A stretch of DNA of 64,000 nucleotides, taken from Sistotremastrum niveocremeum HHB9708 (lineage: Eukaryota > Basidiomycota > Agaricomycetes > Sistotremastrales > Sistotremastraceae). The translations under genes were made by a program, and so were the position numbers. Each line of letters begins with the position of its first letter. The first letter of the stretch is position 1. Below the pieces are notes generated by a model, which was not told the origin of the DNA, did not search any database, and saw nothing but the letters and a program-made list of their open reading frames with translations. The stretch lies in contig KV419425.1 in assembly GCA_001630475.1 (NCBI GenBank), positions 1 through 64,000 on the forward strand, given 5' to 3'. Below, piece by piece: positions 22,073-34,500 of this stretch.

Positions 22073-24360
22073 ATGTGTTTTAATCATGTCTGTGTCTCGT
22101 GTGGTCGCCGCTTTTCGAAACTTGCTCAGAAGGATTGTCCTAAATGCCAAATGCGACGCCAGGCTCCCGATGCCGCTGAGCGGCAGAGAATTGAGGTTCG
22201 TAGCTACAGATCAGTAGTGGAATCGTTACTGACAGGCTCAATCAGACGATTCCGCAATGTGATACGTGCGGCGGAGTATTTGAGTTTATGCCTCCAGACC
22301 AGAAGACATGCGGCGGGTGTCAAAATACGGCTACGCGTACGTCACCTAACTACTTCTTGTCTCAATCTTTTCTCAAGTTCATGTAGGGGGTTCTGTTCCT
22401 TCCAGCTCTTCTTCACGTCGTCACCATTCCCCCGCCGATGCCATTGTCATTGCTGATAGCAGTGACATTGAAGAAATCCCGCCTCCTAAACCGACTCGAG
22501 CGCCAATTGGCACCGTTCCCCCTCCCCTCACGCAGTCTATCATACATTTCAAGAAAGAAGCAAGCGAGAAACGATTGACCCCAAAAGTCGAAGAAACCAC
22601 CCCCTCCAACCTCCAGGATCGCACTCGAGTCATCCTGATGAAGCGTCAACATGCCAAATCTGGAAAGCGAGCTCAGCCTGGCAACAACTTCATCAATGTC
22701 AGCGTTACGATCTTCATCCAACATCACAATGGGTCTACTTCGGGCACGCGTGTGCTACCATTCGGCTCTGGATTTGAGTATACAACTGTCAGTATATATG
22801 TCCGCGTTGGTTCAGTTTCAAAAGTCTAACAATACCTCAATATAGAAAATGGAGGTTGTGCTCCGCCGGATTCTGGAACAGTTACAAGAAGATGATGGAT
22901 CATGGAAGAATGTGTACCCCGAGTGTACACTTGACGCGTATGTTGATCTTCTACTGGTTTTCTTCGATTTTGATAACATGTGCCCATAGTAAGCGGGTTC
23001 AATGGACGTTTAATTCTTCTTCAAAGACTGCACTATGTGCACAGGATCGAAGTGCCGCAGTCACCATCCATGAATTCTTTGTCCATCATTCTGCTTCCCC
23101 CGGATTCAATATTTCGAAAAAAGACATCAAGGATTCTCTTATCAAGCTTCGACTATTGGTACCGGAAGAAATAATTGCGGTAGCTACGGTTTGATTTCTT
23201 CAATCATACAGTGTTACTCACTCAATTCTTTCTGTAGCGTGATTCCCCGGAACCAGAACCAATCGTGGCACCCAAGAAACGACGTGGTACTTTGATTGAG
23301 GAGAAGAATATTAAGCGTGAGAAACTTGATGTCAAACTCGAACCTGGTGCACTCACCTACCGTACCTGTCTGCATCCGACTATCATCGCTAACAAATTTG
23401 TTCTCCCAGATACTGCGCCACCAGCTACTCTCTTCGGAAAGAAGACTCTTCTAGCCCCTCGCTCCATGCTCGTCATCCTACACACTCCAGTCATCACAGG
23501 AACCGAGTTGACATTCGAAGTTGGCGCGGGTCCTGTCGCAGCGCTTGTGTCACCGACACCCTTTGAGAAGCGCTATTATGAGGTATGTTGTGACTATTAG
23601 TTCATCACGCTGTCTGAATACTTTAAAGATGTCTGTCGGTGCTCCTCCGGTCTCGCCCCCTGTATATTTTGCACGGACAAATGCCAATCGAGGGTCAAGG
23701 ATGGACCTTCAAGAAAAGATTGATGCTGCGAAATCAGACCTCAAATCTGCATTCGAGCTTTTGCAAGCAATTCAATTTCTCAGTGACAACCTTGAGGACG
23801 ATGGTCTGCCTCGTATGTGTGAATAAGGCGACAAAATTAAATTATTGCTGATGCTTTCCTAGACTTGACAATTCCCTTACCAACCATCGCTGTTGAAGTC
23901 CCTAATCAAGACTTCCGAATTCAAGCAAACGATCCCAATCAACAAGTATGGATCTACCACGAAGGAATCCAGTCAAAATCAATCTTTGATTGCGAGAGGC
24001 AAGTCCCAATGGTGACGCTCGCGCAGACGATTTCGCACATATCTTTCAAGCTTAGTGAGGGTGTATCAGTTCTGACGGACTTCAGAGGTATGTCTGATAT
24101 CATTCTATTCCAATCAAGTTCATTGATTTTAATACAGCTGCTCATTATGGCAATGGTCATCAATCTCTTCAATTATTTGGACCACGCTGCCACACGTAAG
24201 TTTTAATCAAATGCCACTCTATGACATTCTGAGCCAAACCATAAGCATTCCCGGTAACCGGAACATCAGCGACGATGGACCATTGGCTTTAGATAAATTC
24301 CGTAAAAATCACAGCTGCAACGAGTACTGCGAGAAGCTGGGGCTTGATAAATTTGTATAG
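22073..24360 (+). CDS. Alpha-kinase-like protein with N-terminal zinc ribbons
   Basis: Ten exons: 22073-22195, 22246-22336, 22387-22787, 22846-22937, 22990-23179, 23238-23582, 23629-23812, 23863-24087, 24138-24195 and 24246-24360, 607 aa in frame. The N-terminus has two Cys pairs twice (CVSCGRRF..CPKC and CDTCGGVF..CGGC), then a Ser/Pro-rich linker. The C-terminal half matches Agaricomycete alpha-kinases: SFKLSEGVSVLTDFRG corresponds to the block before the catalytic loop, LQLFGPRCHT to LFDPxxHT, and the end HSCNEYCEKLGL is the zinc-binding tail. I cannot see a convincing ATP-binding lysine, so it may be a pseudokinase. Such genes are strongly expanded in Agaricomycetes. The ATG at 22073 is chosen because the zinc ribbon begins at once; 5' exons are not excluded. 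Confidence 0.75.
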
Positions 24361-24720
24361 TTTGCCGCATTCTAGTAGTCAATTTTGCAATCAAGCATGA
24401 TTGTTTCAGTCATGATACCCTGCATAAGCCAGTAAGACAATGAGAACAGCAAACAACCAAGTTTGATACGAAGTTCGCAACTTGCGAACTTGATTGGCGG
24501 AGTTTGAATTGGGCGCCTATTTTGAACGTGATCACGGGCACTTTGCCAACTTGCAGTTATGTGTTCGTTACCTGTTCATTGGTTTGTCTGATCGATTATA
24601 TAAACTAGTACTTTGCATTTGAGCATGTAAAGGGAGTTATTGTCCCACCAAAATATCAATTTTTGCGAAACAAAAGGCTCATAGTGAATTAAGCAATCAT
24701 TTTCTATTGCACGCAAGCTC
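24361..24720. other. Spacer, convergent 3' ends
   Basis: AT-rich 360 nt between the alpha-kinase-like stop and the end of the fossil integrase frame. No gene. Confidence 0.5.
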
Positions 24721-26560
24721 TCAATCAGCAGGCTCGAGAACTCGTAAAATGTCCCGGAATACGCCCCATGCAGTCTCAAATGTTGCCTTGGGCGCACCAA
24801 TCTCAACATATGCTTCCTCAATAATCTCTTCCATATCAGCATCAACATATCTCATCAGCTCTCGGCCTTCGTCCATTGTATCAAGAATCGAATCTACAAC
24901 GTCCAGGTCAACGGGAATAAGACAATGCTCACCATTGAACCGCTGTGGAAGAGCGTAGAACTCGTTTGGAGTTCCTTGACACGGAAGAAGTTTCTTGGCC
25001 TGTTTTCGCACTCGATGTGCATTCTGAAACTTTGTGTAGTTGTCGAGATCAGCTTGGACTAGTGGAAACCATAGCCAATTTGCAATTTGTCTGCTTAAGG
25101 TGTGATTCAACCGAACGTATATGACAAGAAGAACTTAATTCACCGGTGAAGACGGTGATTAGGATTGAAGCCTCCGTCTGCCGGCCCTTTCTCCCAGTGA
25201 TGAAGTATTGTAACACCCCATTTGTAAAAAAGAGGTCGCCAGGCCCGTTCGATTGTTATGTTGCGAGGGCTTGGCAACATTCGCCAAGCAGGTACAAGCT
25301 GATCAACAAGATCAGGCGCAAAGTACGCACTACCAACACATCATCAATAGATTACTCATTGATTGGGAAAAAAAAAAAAAAACCGCAATCCGTTCTGGAA
25401 TGAATAAGCATCTCGGATTTCAGATCCACGATCACTTGAGACTTGAATTGGGATCCCTGCAAACAGAAGTCAAAGGCCGATGGGAGGTATCAAATAAAAT
25501 GTGCTCACCACCACGTTCTTTGACAAGCTTCAAGAATATCACACCAATCACAGCTGCGTACCGATTGGAAGGAACGACCATCGCTGACAACCATCTTCCC
25601 GACCACTTATCTCGGATACCGTAGATTGCAAAACCTTCACTGGCGAGTTTATCGTGCCCATCCAGTGACCACTCATCATCAGGTCCAATTGCGTAGAGGG
25701 GCTCGCGACCAATTTCCTTGGATCGAGGATCTCGAGAAATGAATCCTTCGGGAGCGTGTGCCTTCATCGTGGCATGAACAATATGGCTAGCCAAAAATAG
25801 AGCTGAATAGTAAGTTGCTGTTCCTGTGATTACTGGCACAGGAGACACACCGTTCAATATGTATACCTTCTAATCCCATTTTCTCCTTGATACTCCGCAC
25901 CCCAAATTTTTTCAATGGATCCTTCTCAAGCTCTGTCAGCACAGCTGCCTCCTTCTCTGCTCTGCTCATAGGGTTCATGATCGAAGTTCCGATGTTGAAT
26001 TTGCGCTTGTAGACTCCAAATACAGAACGGCTGATGTTATTGATGAGACGAAGAGCTGCGATAAAATATGATAGACGTACCACATAACGATAGGCGGATC
26101 TTCGTTTGCAAGTAGTTCCATGAGAGTATCCCAGCTAAAGATGTTTCTCCTATTGTATTCTCTCAGCAGAGCTTCGAGGCGCTCTTCGTCGATTTCTTGA
26201 GACCATGCAGAATGAATTAAGGCCTCCAACGAATATATACTTGCCTTACCTGGGTACCTGCATGCAGGTACCTGCCTGTTTTTTTCAGCCAAAATCCCAT
26301 ACTTGTACTTGGCAAGTACAGGTACTTACTTGCCTATACTTGCCTAAATAACCCCTATTTACTAGTAGAAATAGCAGGCAGGTACCTGCCTAAATGTCCA
26401 GCCAATAATCTCATACCTGCCTACAGTGTATTAGGCAGGTACCCTTGGCAAGTATACTTGCGGATATCCTTAAATGGGGTATATTCGTTGGAAGCCTTAG
26501 AATGAATATAGCTCGAACAATCACAGAGGGCACTCAAATCATACTAAGTTTTCCTCCATA
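24721..26560 (-). mobile_element. Fossil DDE-integrase gene of Agaricomycete type
   Basis: Minus-strand blocks match the integrase-core proteins common in Agaricomycete repeats: DEWSLDGHDKLASEGF, IYGIRDKWSGRWL, a central AAVIG segment, and a C-terminal block with HCLIPVDLDVV and TFETAWGVFRDIL. Parts are separated by short intron-like gaps. The copy looks incomplete and broken, and a separate 281-bp element is inserted near its 5' end at 26218-26498. Which transposon class carried this integrase cannot be told from the piece present. Divergence suggests an old copy. Confidence 0.65.
26218..26498. mobile_element. 281-bp MITE with 9-bp target-site duplication
   Basis: Terminal inverted repeats of about 19 bp (AAGGCCTCCAACGAATATA at the left; the right end reads the complement with one mismatch) are flanked by a perfect 9-bp direct repeat AGAATGAAT at 26209-26217 and 26499-26507. 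The interior is built of palindromic subterminal repeats: GGCAGGTACCTGCC, ACTTGGCAAGTA and TACTTGCC occur several times in both orientations, so the element can fold back on itself. No coding frame. A 9-bp duplication fits Mutator-like elements; if the duplication is really 8 bp, hAT-like. It interrupts the fossil integrase gene. Confidence 0.8.
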
Positions 26561-26809
26561 ACGATTAATTCCGAGCCTATTATTCCCTTCTCTTTTCTCC
26601 CTTATAATTGGCCTGGTTGCCAGTGACATCCGCAAGCACAGTCAGCAAGCTGGATCGACAGTAAGGAATGCTATGACGGCCAGCAAGGACGAGATTTTTA
26701 CAGCAAGTCGTACGGCTTTGCTGCTTGGTGAACACGTAATCCATTGCAGCCGGATCTTACAAAGGAACTTTACCAATACATAATATCTACCGGTCGGGTC
26801 TTGAGATCT

Positions 26810-26996
26810 TGATATCTCAGTCCTCTTCAACAAGATCTCACTTCAAATCTGCGGAATCTGAACCTAAAGATTGGCCTCAGGGAAACTGGCCTGGGAATCG
26901 AAGTCGAAGATCAAGCTCGGAAAAAAAAATCGGGCAAAGTCTACTACAGACTCGAGGGCGACCGTACCCGAGTCTATTCTGACGCTTGTATGAGTT
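26810..26996 (+). pseudogene. Diverged coding fragment, arm B of an inverted pair
   Basis: The plus-strand frame reads NLRNLNLKIGLRETGLGIEV, then EDQARKKKSGKVYYRLEG and DRTRV to a stop near 26999. It aligns with 21440-21605 in inverse orientation, and the two arms are about 5.2 kb apart, bracketing the alpha-kinase-like gene and the fossil integrase. The parent gene is not recognised. Confidence 0.5.
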
Positions 26997-26999
26997 CGT

Positions 27000-28243
27000 A
27001 GGCGCTCTGCGAAATATCTCGCGTCTTAACACCTATTGAGCGTAAGGCCGACAAATCACCACGACGGAAATTCGACAACAAGGGTCCAAAGTTCGGTCTT
27101 TAGGGCAAGCCAAGCAGGAAGTAGTATTCAGTAATACACGCTCAACTTCAGGCTCATGTGGTGTCTCATATCCTACTACACGAAAAGAAAGTGGAGCTGA
27201 GGGACTGACCCGTGTTCAACATCAAACACGCATCAAGGCTTCAATGAATGAGAACATGAGGTACACAGGTTTCTGAGGTTGGTACCGTGGGCGCTCCGGC
27301 ATCTAACAAATTCCGAATCCGGAACAGAAGACTGTTCCTCCGTGGTTTCTCACGCAGTTTTTTCAATTGCTACCTCTCTTCACCTCTACTTCAAACATTG
27401 TTTCAAGGTTGGTCGAAGATTCATTTCATCTATTATCTCTAATATTAGATACTCCGTTTCATCGATAGTGCAATCTTAAGGCAAAGATGAACCTTCGCAT
27501 TCGAACCGTTGAACTGTTGTTGCCTGGGGTTCCGATTTTCTCTCGACTTAATTCTTTTCCGAAGCGGCTTCCAATGCTTCCTCCCGTTGGACTTCGCTTC
27601 GCCTTCAGCCATCTGCAATGTTCTTCTCAGCTTCCTGAAAGGTCTAACTCGTGTTCTACGTCCACAAGGCTCTCCTCATCATGTCGGTAGGCCGTGCGTA
27701 TTTTCTCTTTCTCGTGAACAGTAAATCTGCCAGGCCAGGGCTGCCGAATCGTTCACTTGCAGGTAACGCCACGACCCTCTCGGATTACCCTAATTCTTGC
27801 CCCGAAGTTATGTCTGCAATACTACACTCAAAACCAACACAAGCACCTGTGACGCAATACCTCATCAGTCCCTTTCATTCACAGAACAAGACTTCCGGCC
27901 GATCTTCCTTCTTCGTCCGGCCAACCTCCACTCACCCTCAAGATCACTGTGTGCTCGGTGCTTCCCGTGCTTCTCTGTGGAATCCCTGGCAAGGCCGTCG
28001 TCCCAGCACCCCTATTCATCAAACCTTTTGGAGAGAAAGCCCCTCGCTAACAGCATCCCCTTGTCGAACTCAATGTCAACCCACTGATGTGTGAGAAAAG
28101 AGCACTAATTTTCGGAACAAGAGCATACACCGTGCGTAGCCAACTCGTCAGCAGGTCGGTGTTGATACCACGAATCAAGAAATCTACGCCAGAGACGGTC
28201 CGGACGTTGTTTGCGATGATGCTCATCCATCAAGTTTTTGAGG
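27000..28243. other. Intergenic with weak coding-like traces
   Basis: No gene I can support. Around 27900-28090 one plus-strand frame reads like a coding exon (PPLTLKITVCSVLPVLLCG, then a stop, then coding-like again), which may be a decayed gene of unknown identity. Confidence 0.3.
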
Positions 28244-28250
28244 TATAAAG
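28244..28250 (+). promoter_or_regulatory. TATA box of small secreted protein 1
   Basis: TATAAAG 93 nt upstream of the ATG at 28337. The paralogue on the minus strand has TATAAATA at nearly the same distance. Confidence 0.6.
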
Positions 28251-28336
28251 GGAGGTCCAAGGAGCGTATTGTTCTCCAGCATCCTCAGCACTCCAAAGCT
28301 CAGCGACCTCTCCAGCAACTTCTCATCTCATTCAAC

Positions 28337-29120
28337 ATGTTCAAATTTTCCACCAGCTTCTTCCTCGCTATCCTTGCCCTCCTCGCGGTCGCCACGTCCT
28401 TCGCAGGAGCCGTCGCCGTCCCAGCACAGGGTGGTGACCTCTTGGCTCGCAACAGCCCTCCCCCTCCTAAGAAGCACATCTGCGAAATCGTCGCCGTCGC
28501 CGACGTCGATGTCGCCCTCGCTGCGATTGGTTCGTCTTTGAATTACTATCAATATGTCGAAGGGAGGCTGATTGAACTTTCTATGTTACAGTCGCTGCTG
28601 TAGGCAAATCTACCGATGTTCAGGTCGCTGCCTTCGTTCAGCTCGCTGCTGCTCTCGATGTCTGTGTCGACGCTATCATCGACCTCAAAGCTGTTGTCGA
28701 CGTCGACGTCGTTGTTGATGCCACCGTCGCTTTGTACGCCGTACGTATCGTTTCCTCAAACCTACCTCGGTCCGTCTTCTAATCCGATACGATATATCTC
28801 TAGGCCATCGAAGTCGTCCTCCTCAAATTCGATCTTGTCGCCCTCGTCGATATCATCGCCAAGGTCGACCTCGACGTCAAACTCAAGGCCATCCTCGATG
28901 CTATCGTCCTCATCAAAGTCAACGCGAACGTCGAAGTTGGTGCTGCGTATGTCTTTTCTCAATTCTCGAGAGTACAGTAGACTGATGCAAACCCATTTTA
29001 AGCCTCTCCGTCGCCATCCTCCAGGTCTACGCCAACATCAAGGCGTTCGTTTTCCTCGGTGGTCTTAACTTGAGCGCTGTTGTTATTGCTCTCCTCGGCC
29101 TCATTGGCATCATCCTGTAA
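28337..29120 (+). CDS. Small secreted protein of an unrecognised acidic/Val-rich family, paralogue 1
   Basis: Four exons 28337-28529, 28592-28740, 28804-28946 and 29003-29120, 200 aa in frame. A clear signal peptide (MFKFSTSFFLAILALLAVA..) is followed by a Pro-rich linker (PPPPKK) and then about 150 residues alternating hydrophobic residues with Asp and Lys (DVDVALAAIG, FDLVALVDIIAKVDLDV), typical of long amphipathic helices. The C-terminus is a very hydrophobic Leu/Val/Ile/Gly stretch without a polar tail, so a membrane-inserted or GPI-like end is possible. Only two cysteines are seen. The paralogue at 37504-38247 has the same exon number and phases. I know no named family for it. Confidence 0.85.
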
Positions 29121-30232
29121 ATGGGGTAATCGAGCCTCCTCCGAAGGACATGTATTATTTACATTGTCAAGTTGTTAAATAGTCTGAAATTCTTCGTATC
29201 TTGTCTGGTGTTCAAATCAAAAATTCCCTGAAAATCGAGTGTGATAAGCCTCAATCAAATTCCGACATAGCATCAGCAAGACCATTGTGAAATTCGAAGC
29301 ATCGTACACATATCATAACATGGCTTCTCAGATCGGTACTTGCAACCTGACCACTCATGTACGCTCCGCCTTGATCGCGAGTCCTTTCAATACCGGCAAT
29401 TCGGACTCCCATCGGTGAGGCAGATCAAGGAATATAATCTTGATGGATATCAAAAAAATGCGTAGCGTCGGAGCGAACTTTCACAAGAGGAGGGCGATGA
29501 CTTGCTGGCAAGGTATTACGTTGGCTGGAATAAATCTGCGATCCAAATCCAGAATAAAGCGGCGGGCGCCAGACAAGTTTAAACGTCGTATGGTTCATAT
29601 CTACATGTAGAGATGACAGACTTGATGAGATCCGAGAACTGACATGTCGCAGAAGAACCAAAGTTTATGAAGCTCGATCAAGTGGAAAATCGCCAGCATG
29701 AGATTAATATTTGCAAGATTATTTGTCGGAACTGCTTAGAGGTCTTGGATATCTTCATCGTCGCGACGACCAATTGGTACTCAGTCGACTAAAGAGATAA
29801 TTGTCCTCATCGCCAGGCTCAGAAAAAAAAAGGGATATGTCGGAACTTCGGATGTCATATCCGTTCGGCCGACCAGCCACGAAGCCTCCACGTAGCACGC
29901 ACCAAAAGCTGCACGATTTTGAAACCGTCCGTTCTCCTTTGCCTGCATAAGATACCAACTTCAAAACTTATAGATTCATCTAGAGGTTATCAGAACGCGC
30001 CTCCAGCTCTTCAATATTTTGCTTTCTTTTCCGACGGCCATCCATGGGCAGCATTCTTCTCCTCGTTACCTGCCGATAATGCCCCGAGCAGGCTTTCGCT
30101 GCTCCAGACTATCTCAAGAGAGCACGGGGCGCATCTGGCTCATCTGCTTATACGGCCCGGAAATGCGCAGACGGGCCTGATCAGTTGACGACGGCACTCC
30201 TTTCCGTCATGATCGACATCCACCCAGATGCT
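29121..30232. other. Intergenic, no supported gene
   Basis: About 1.1 kb. Short minus-strand frames near 29425-29661 and 29755-29964 show no family resemblance or splice support. Confidence 0.45.
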
Positions 30233-30240
30233 TTATATAT
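30233..30240 (+). promoter_or_regulatory. TATA box of the aldo-keto reductase gene
   Basis: TTATATAT about 60 nt upstream of the ATG at 30298. Confidence 0.5.
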
Positions 30241-30297
30241 CTGGATGCACCCCGCTCCTCTTCAATCTCCTTTACATCGACCCTCCACCTCTAAATC

Positions 30298-31553
30298 ATG
30301 CCTTATCGTCCTTATCCAACGATCAAGCTCAACACTGGGGCTGTCATGCCTGCTATTGGACTAGGAACTTGGAGTGGAACTACAAAAGAGGAGCAGGAGA
30401 GCGCATTGCCCTGGTACAAGACCGCCTTGAAGGTACGATCCATCGTCTTTTCCTGTCATAGCTGCTCTCTGACCCTTCCCTATCCTCAGGTCGGATACCG
30501 TCTGTTCGATACCGCTCACGGTTATGGCACCGAACCCGTCGTAGGGAAGGCTATCCGTGAATTTGGAATTGCTCGCGAAGAAGTTTGGGTCACCACGAAA
30601 CTTCCCATGCAGCACCACGATCGGGTCGAATTCTCTCTAAATGAGTCTCTCGAACGTCTTGGTTTGGATTACGTAGACCTCGTACGTCCCTCGTGCTATC
30701 TCTGGCCGCTATGATACTGATAATGAGAGCAGTACCTCATCCATTTCCCCCAAGGTCATCCCTATCATGCCGACGACGAACCTGATCAAAAGCTCCCCGA
30801 TGGCCGCCACGTCACCCTCGAGCATCCCGACATCAACGAAGTGTGGGCCCAGATGGAAGAAGTCTACAAATCCGGCAAAGCCAAAAACATCGGGGTGTCG
30901 AACTATAGCGTTAAAACGTGCGTCTGAACCATCTAACATGTTCCTTGCGCCTCAACTAATTTGATATGCCGGAACAGATTGACTCAGCTATTGAAGACTG
31001 CCAAAGTCATTCCGGCTGTCAATCAAGTCGAGTAGGCCCACTTCCGTCTGTATCCTTGACGTCCCGTCCTTACCCTCCCTGTAGAATGCACCCTCATCTC
31101 AACCAAGATGAATTAAAGGCGTTCTGCGACTCCAAGGGAATCGTTTTGACGGCATACTCGCCCTCGGGTTCGTGCCATCCTTCGTCTTCGTTCACATCCT
31201 TGACGCATGATGATTAGGATATGCGCCTGTTCGTGAAGACCCCACCGTTATCAAGATCGCCGACAAATACTCTGTGTCACCGGCGCAAATATCTCTCGCG
31301 TGGCATATTCAGCGAGGAACGAGTGCAGTACCCAAATCGACATCGGAGGAGCGTCAGACAGGCAATCTTTTCCGAGTAAGCTTTAGCAAATTTGAGTTCT
31401 CCATTGGTGACTGACGATTCGCCGTAGCTCCCCATATTAGATGAAGAAGACATGAAGGCGTTAGGTGGATTGAATAAAGGCATACATCTTTGCGATTACC
31501 GATGCCCTCCCGGAGACGTGTTCGGTTGGAGTTACGAGCAGATGGGCTGGTAA
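30298..31553 (+). CDS. Aldo-keto reductase
   Basis: Seven exons 30298-30432, 30490-30681, 30733-30917, 30978-31031, 31085-31167, 31218-31375 and 31428-31553, 310 aa in frame. NAD(P)H-dependent reduction of aldehydes or ketones in a TIM barrel. The catalytic tetrad is visible: Asp52 and Tyr57 (FDTAHGYG), Lys82 (VTTKLP) and His113 (YLIHFP). Other family signatures are IGLGTW near residue 20, GVSNYS, NQVEMHPHL, LTAYSPSG and the cofactor-binding AVPKSTSEERQ. Length is normal. It resembles fungal glycerol dehydrogenase / D-arabinose dehydrogenase-type AKRs; the substrate is not fixed by sequence. Start ATG agrees with the family N-terminus. No neighbours in an obvious pathway. Confidence 0.93.
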
Positions 31554-34500
31554 TCTCCATGCCAGTCGATAGCGAACGCAGCAACTTGCAGCCTGACATT
31601 GAAATCCCAAAAGTCTTTAATTACTTACTTCAATTCGGGGGTCTATCTCAAGCTAGAACCTAGATACGATCTAATGATGGTCACTTTTCAATGGATCCTT
31701 CCGCCTAAGTTATTCACATGGTCACAGAAACTGAAAGTTCCTGATTTCGTTCCTGAAAGTGATACGACTCATTCATGATGATTCATCCATCGTCTTCCGG
31801 TTTCCGATCGATCGGCCCAGGCGGATATAAGAAGATAAGCGCCTCGGCTGCCTCAACCCGAATGTCTTGTCAATATCTTGTCGAATATCTTGTCGATCGC
31901 GCGATTATCCACTATCCACGCATATTGATCTCGCTCTCGATTTTGAGCAGATATCCTGACGTCCCCAATCATGAGTGGTACCTGAGAGCTTCGTGGATTC
32001 TAATGCTGTTCAGAGGGCATACACGTCTTAAAACCTGTCGGCCAGGAACTCATTTGCATGCGTCTCGGTGATACTTTCGTGAATTTAGATCAGAAGATCG
32101 GCATTTTACGCAAAACCCACTTCATGGAGATCGTTCGTTCTCGCACTGACCGGTTCCGCGCAATCGTCAGGTCTTGGCTCTCGCAAATGAAGTTGAAATG
32201 ACAGCTGTAGTGTTGACGGCCGTCGGTATGTAGAACAACTTCCTGTGCAGCACTTCGAAGATCTTCATTAAGTGCTCTGCACAGGATATTTATGATGCTT
32301 AACATCTACTCACAGTGGGACATCATTACACCAATCCGAGTCATCTACATGTTCATCTGCAAGTGCGAAACAATTGCGGGAGTGTCTTTTCGCAGTCCTA
32401 TTCCGTCACCAATTTCCTTTCTTTTATGAGAGCAGTTTTATGGATTTCGTACGTATGCTAAGTCTTATTCCGGAGCAGCGGTCCGCCACCTATATGATAG
32501 TCGCCAATTCGATGGGAGTCAAGTGCTTCCAGAGGGCCCGAGGTCGTAGCTGAAGCTTACGAATCGAAATTTATCTCGTAGGAGAATGAACTGAACGAGC
32601 AGAGACTAATATATCCTAAATTCTAGTGACGATATTCAGTACGTCTTTGGGGAATCGAATAGAATGACGTCATTTAGTACGACATTAATTTCTAGGGCTA
32701 TTAGTCCGTGGGTACGGGATTCGCTGCTCTCGATCATAGAGGTAGCAATACGATCGGTCGATTGTTCAAGCGTCTGAAGCCTGCAAGCATCGACCGAACG
32801 TTGACGAAGGTCCCGTCGGTCGAGCTATACATCCTGTGAATCGACCTGATTCCAGAGTTGATAGCTCCGAGGTTGACCGATGATTATACATTGGCCATCG
32901 ACGAACCAAACGTGATTGGTAGGTCCTTGGAGATCTCTCAGGGCGTGTCGCGTACTCCTGACTCAATACAATTGATATTCCACATGTTGCACCCGTGTAT
33001 TATTCCTGGTTCCGGCTTCTCAGCGCTGAAGCAGGAAGAACGAACCTGGCCGAAAGCGCCGAAAATGGAAAAGAGCGTCGGCCATCGGCCTGCTGTAGAG
33101 AACTGTAGTAACGCATGCTACCGGCGGAGGTGCCATAGTTGAGCGGCGTCCATATCACACCTGCGGTCCAAAGTCTCAATCAATATATTGATCAGTTCCA
33201 CGTTCGATGCGTGAAATGAGCGCCTATGTGTCTGTTGAAATATTTGGAAGCCCCATAAAATGCGTGCGAAAAGACAACCCCGTTACACTTTGAAGAAGAC
33301 AAACGGTGGTTCACCGGTTGGTGTGAGTAGCCTAGGTTCGACATAGATATTGTCACTTTTACTGATAGGCTTAAGACACCTCAGCTTGGCCACCGGAAAA
33401 CGTCTTCGTCCTGGTTCACGGTCAGAAGACAGGAAATGTTTGTCCCTGTTTGGTCAAATCCTGAAGGTTTGTTTGTTGTCTTCCCAGAGATGCGGCGTGG
33501 GGCCTGTCAACGTGGGGTTAAGACTGCACCCCTCTAGCGGCAACATTTCCGGAGCCGGTCCCTCCACCACATTTCGCAGGGGATGTCTTGGTTGTGCCAC
33601 GTATTTTATGAAAATACAGTCGTATTCAGTCCTCACAGACAGGCTGCATAAAATGGCCGGATACAAGCACCACGAGAAAGGGATCTAGTTACCATGTAGC
33701 TCATAGGTGCAACGTTGCGACCGTCCGAGTATATGTAATGATGCTCTCAACCTTTCAGAGATATAAGTCAGACCAGAATGTAAGAACTGGAGCATATCGC
33801 TCAGGGATCAAATTTGATCACACCTGACTTCGGCCGAACAGCGAAAGAACTTTGGGTCCCGAGGATTAGAGGCCCGGTGGTTTTGGAGCTGTTATAGGAG
33901 GTTCATCTCGCGCCGGAAGGTGACAGGTAATATGAGGAACGTTCCGAGCAACGTAATGTGAGGGATCGTTGGGTCCAGAATGTTTGCCAATGACCCAGAT
34001 TCAGAGCTGGATCAAGACATCTAAAATTTAATATAGGTTCATATTGAATCCGATCAAGAGATTGACAAGAAACCTCACGGTATTTTCTCCGCGTGCGTCT
34101 GTACAGAGCTTCTCGGTGCCGATTCACCATTGAGATACCACAAACCTTCACGCCTTTCTCACGTGAAATCGTGGACGAGTTATTGCAGGAGAGTTCTTCG
34201 TGAGCAAATCAGACGTGATGAGAGTATATAAGAAGGTGAGGGACTGGTGGATCTACCCAGTCGTTCCACCGCGCTCATTGTCTGCCCTTTTCACCCGTCG
34301 GATAGACTCAATATGTCAGTCGTGGTGATCTGATCCGTTTGTGTTCGGAAGATCGAAACGGCTTCCTACCTTGGGTGTTGCGAAGTACGCAGAGGTTATC
34401 CTTGCCGAATAACTTGCTGATTAGACAAATGGGAGTGCAAAATTCCCATTTCAACACCCAAGAATGGCTATCGAGAGGTATGGCAGAGCAGTTTGTGGGT

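Noticed and set aside
27279-28094. Plus-strand frames upstream of small secreted protein 1
   Set aside because: Coding-like runs are interrupted and unalignable to any family I know; no splice model joins them.
34226-34330. Promoter-like TATA box and ATG
   Set aside because: The frame after the ATG stops within a few codons and no downstream exon continues it.
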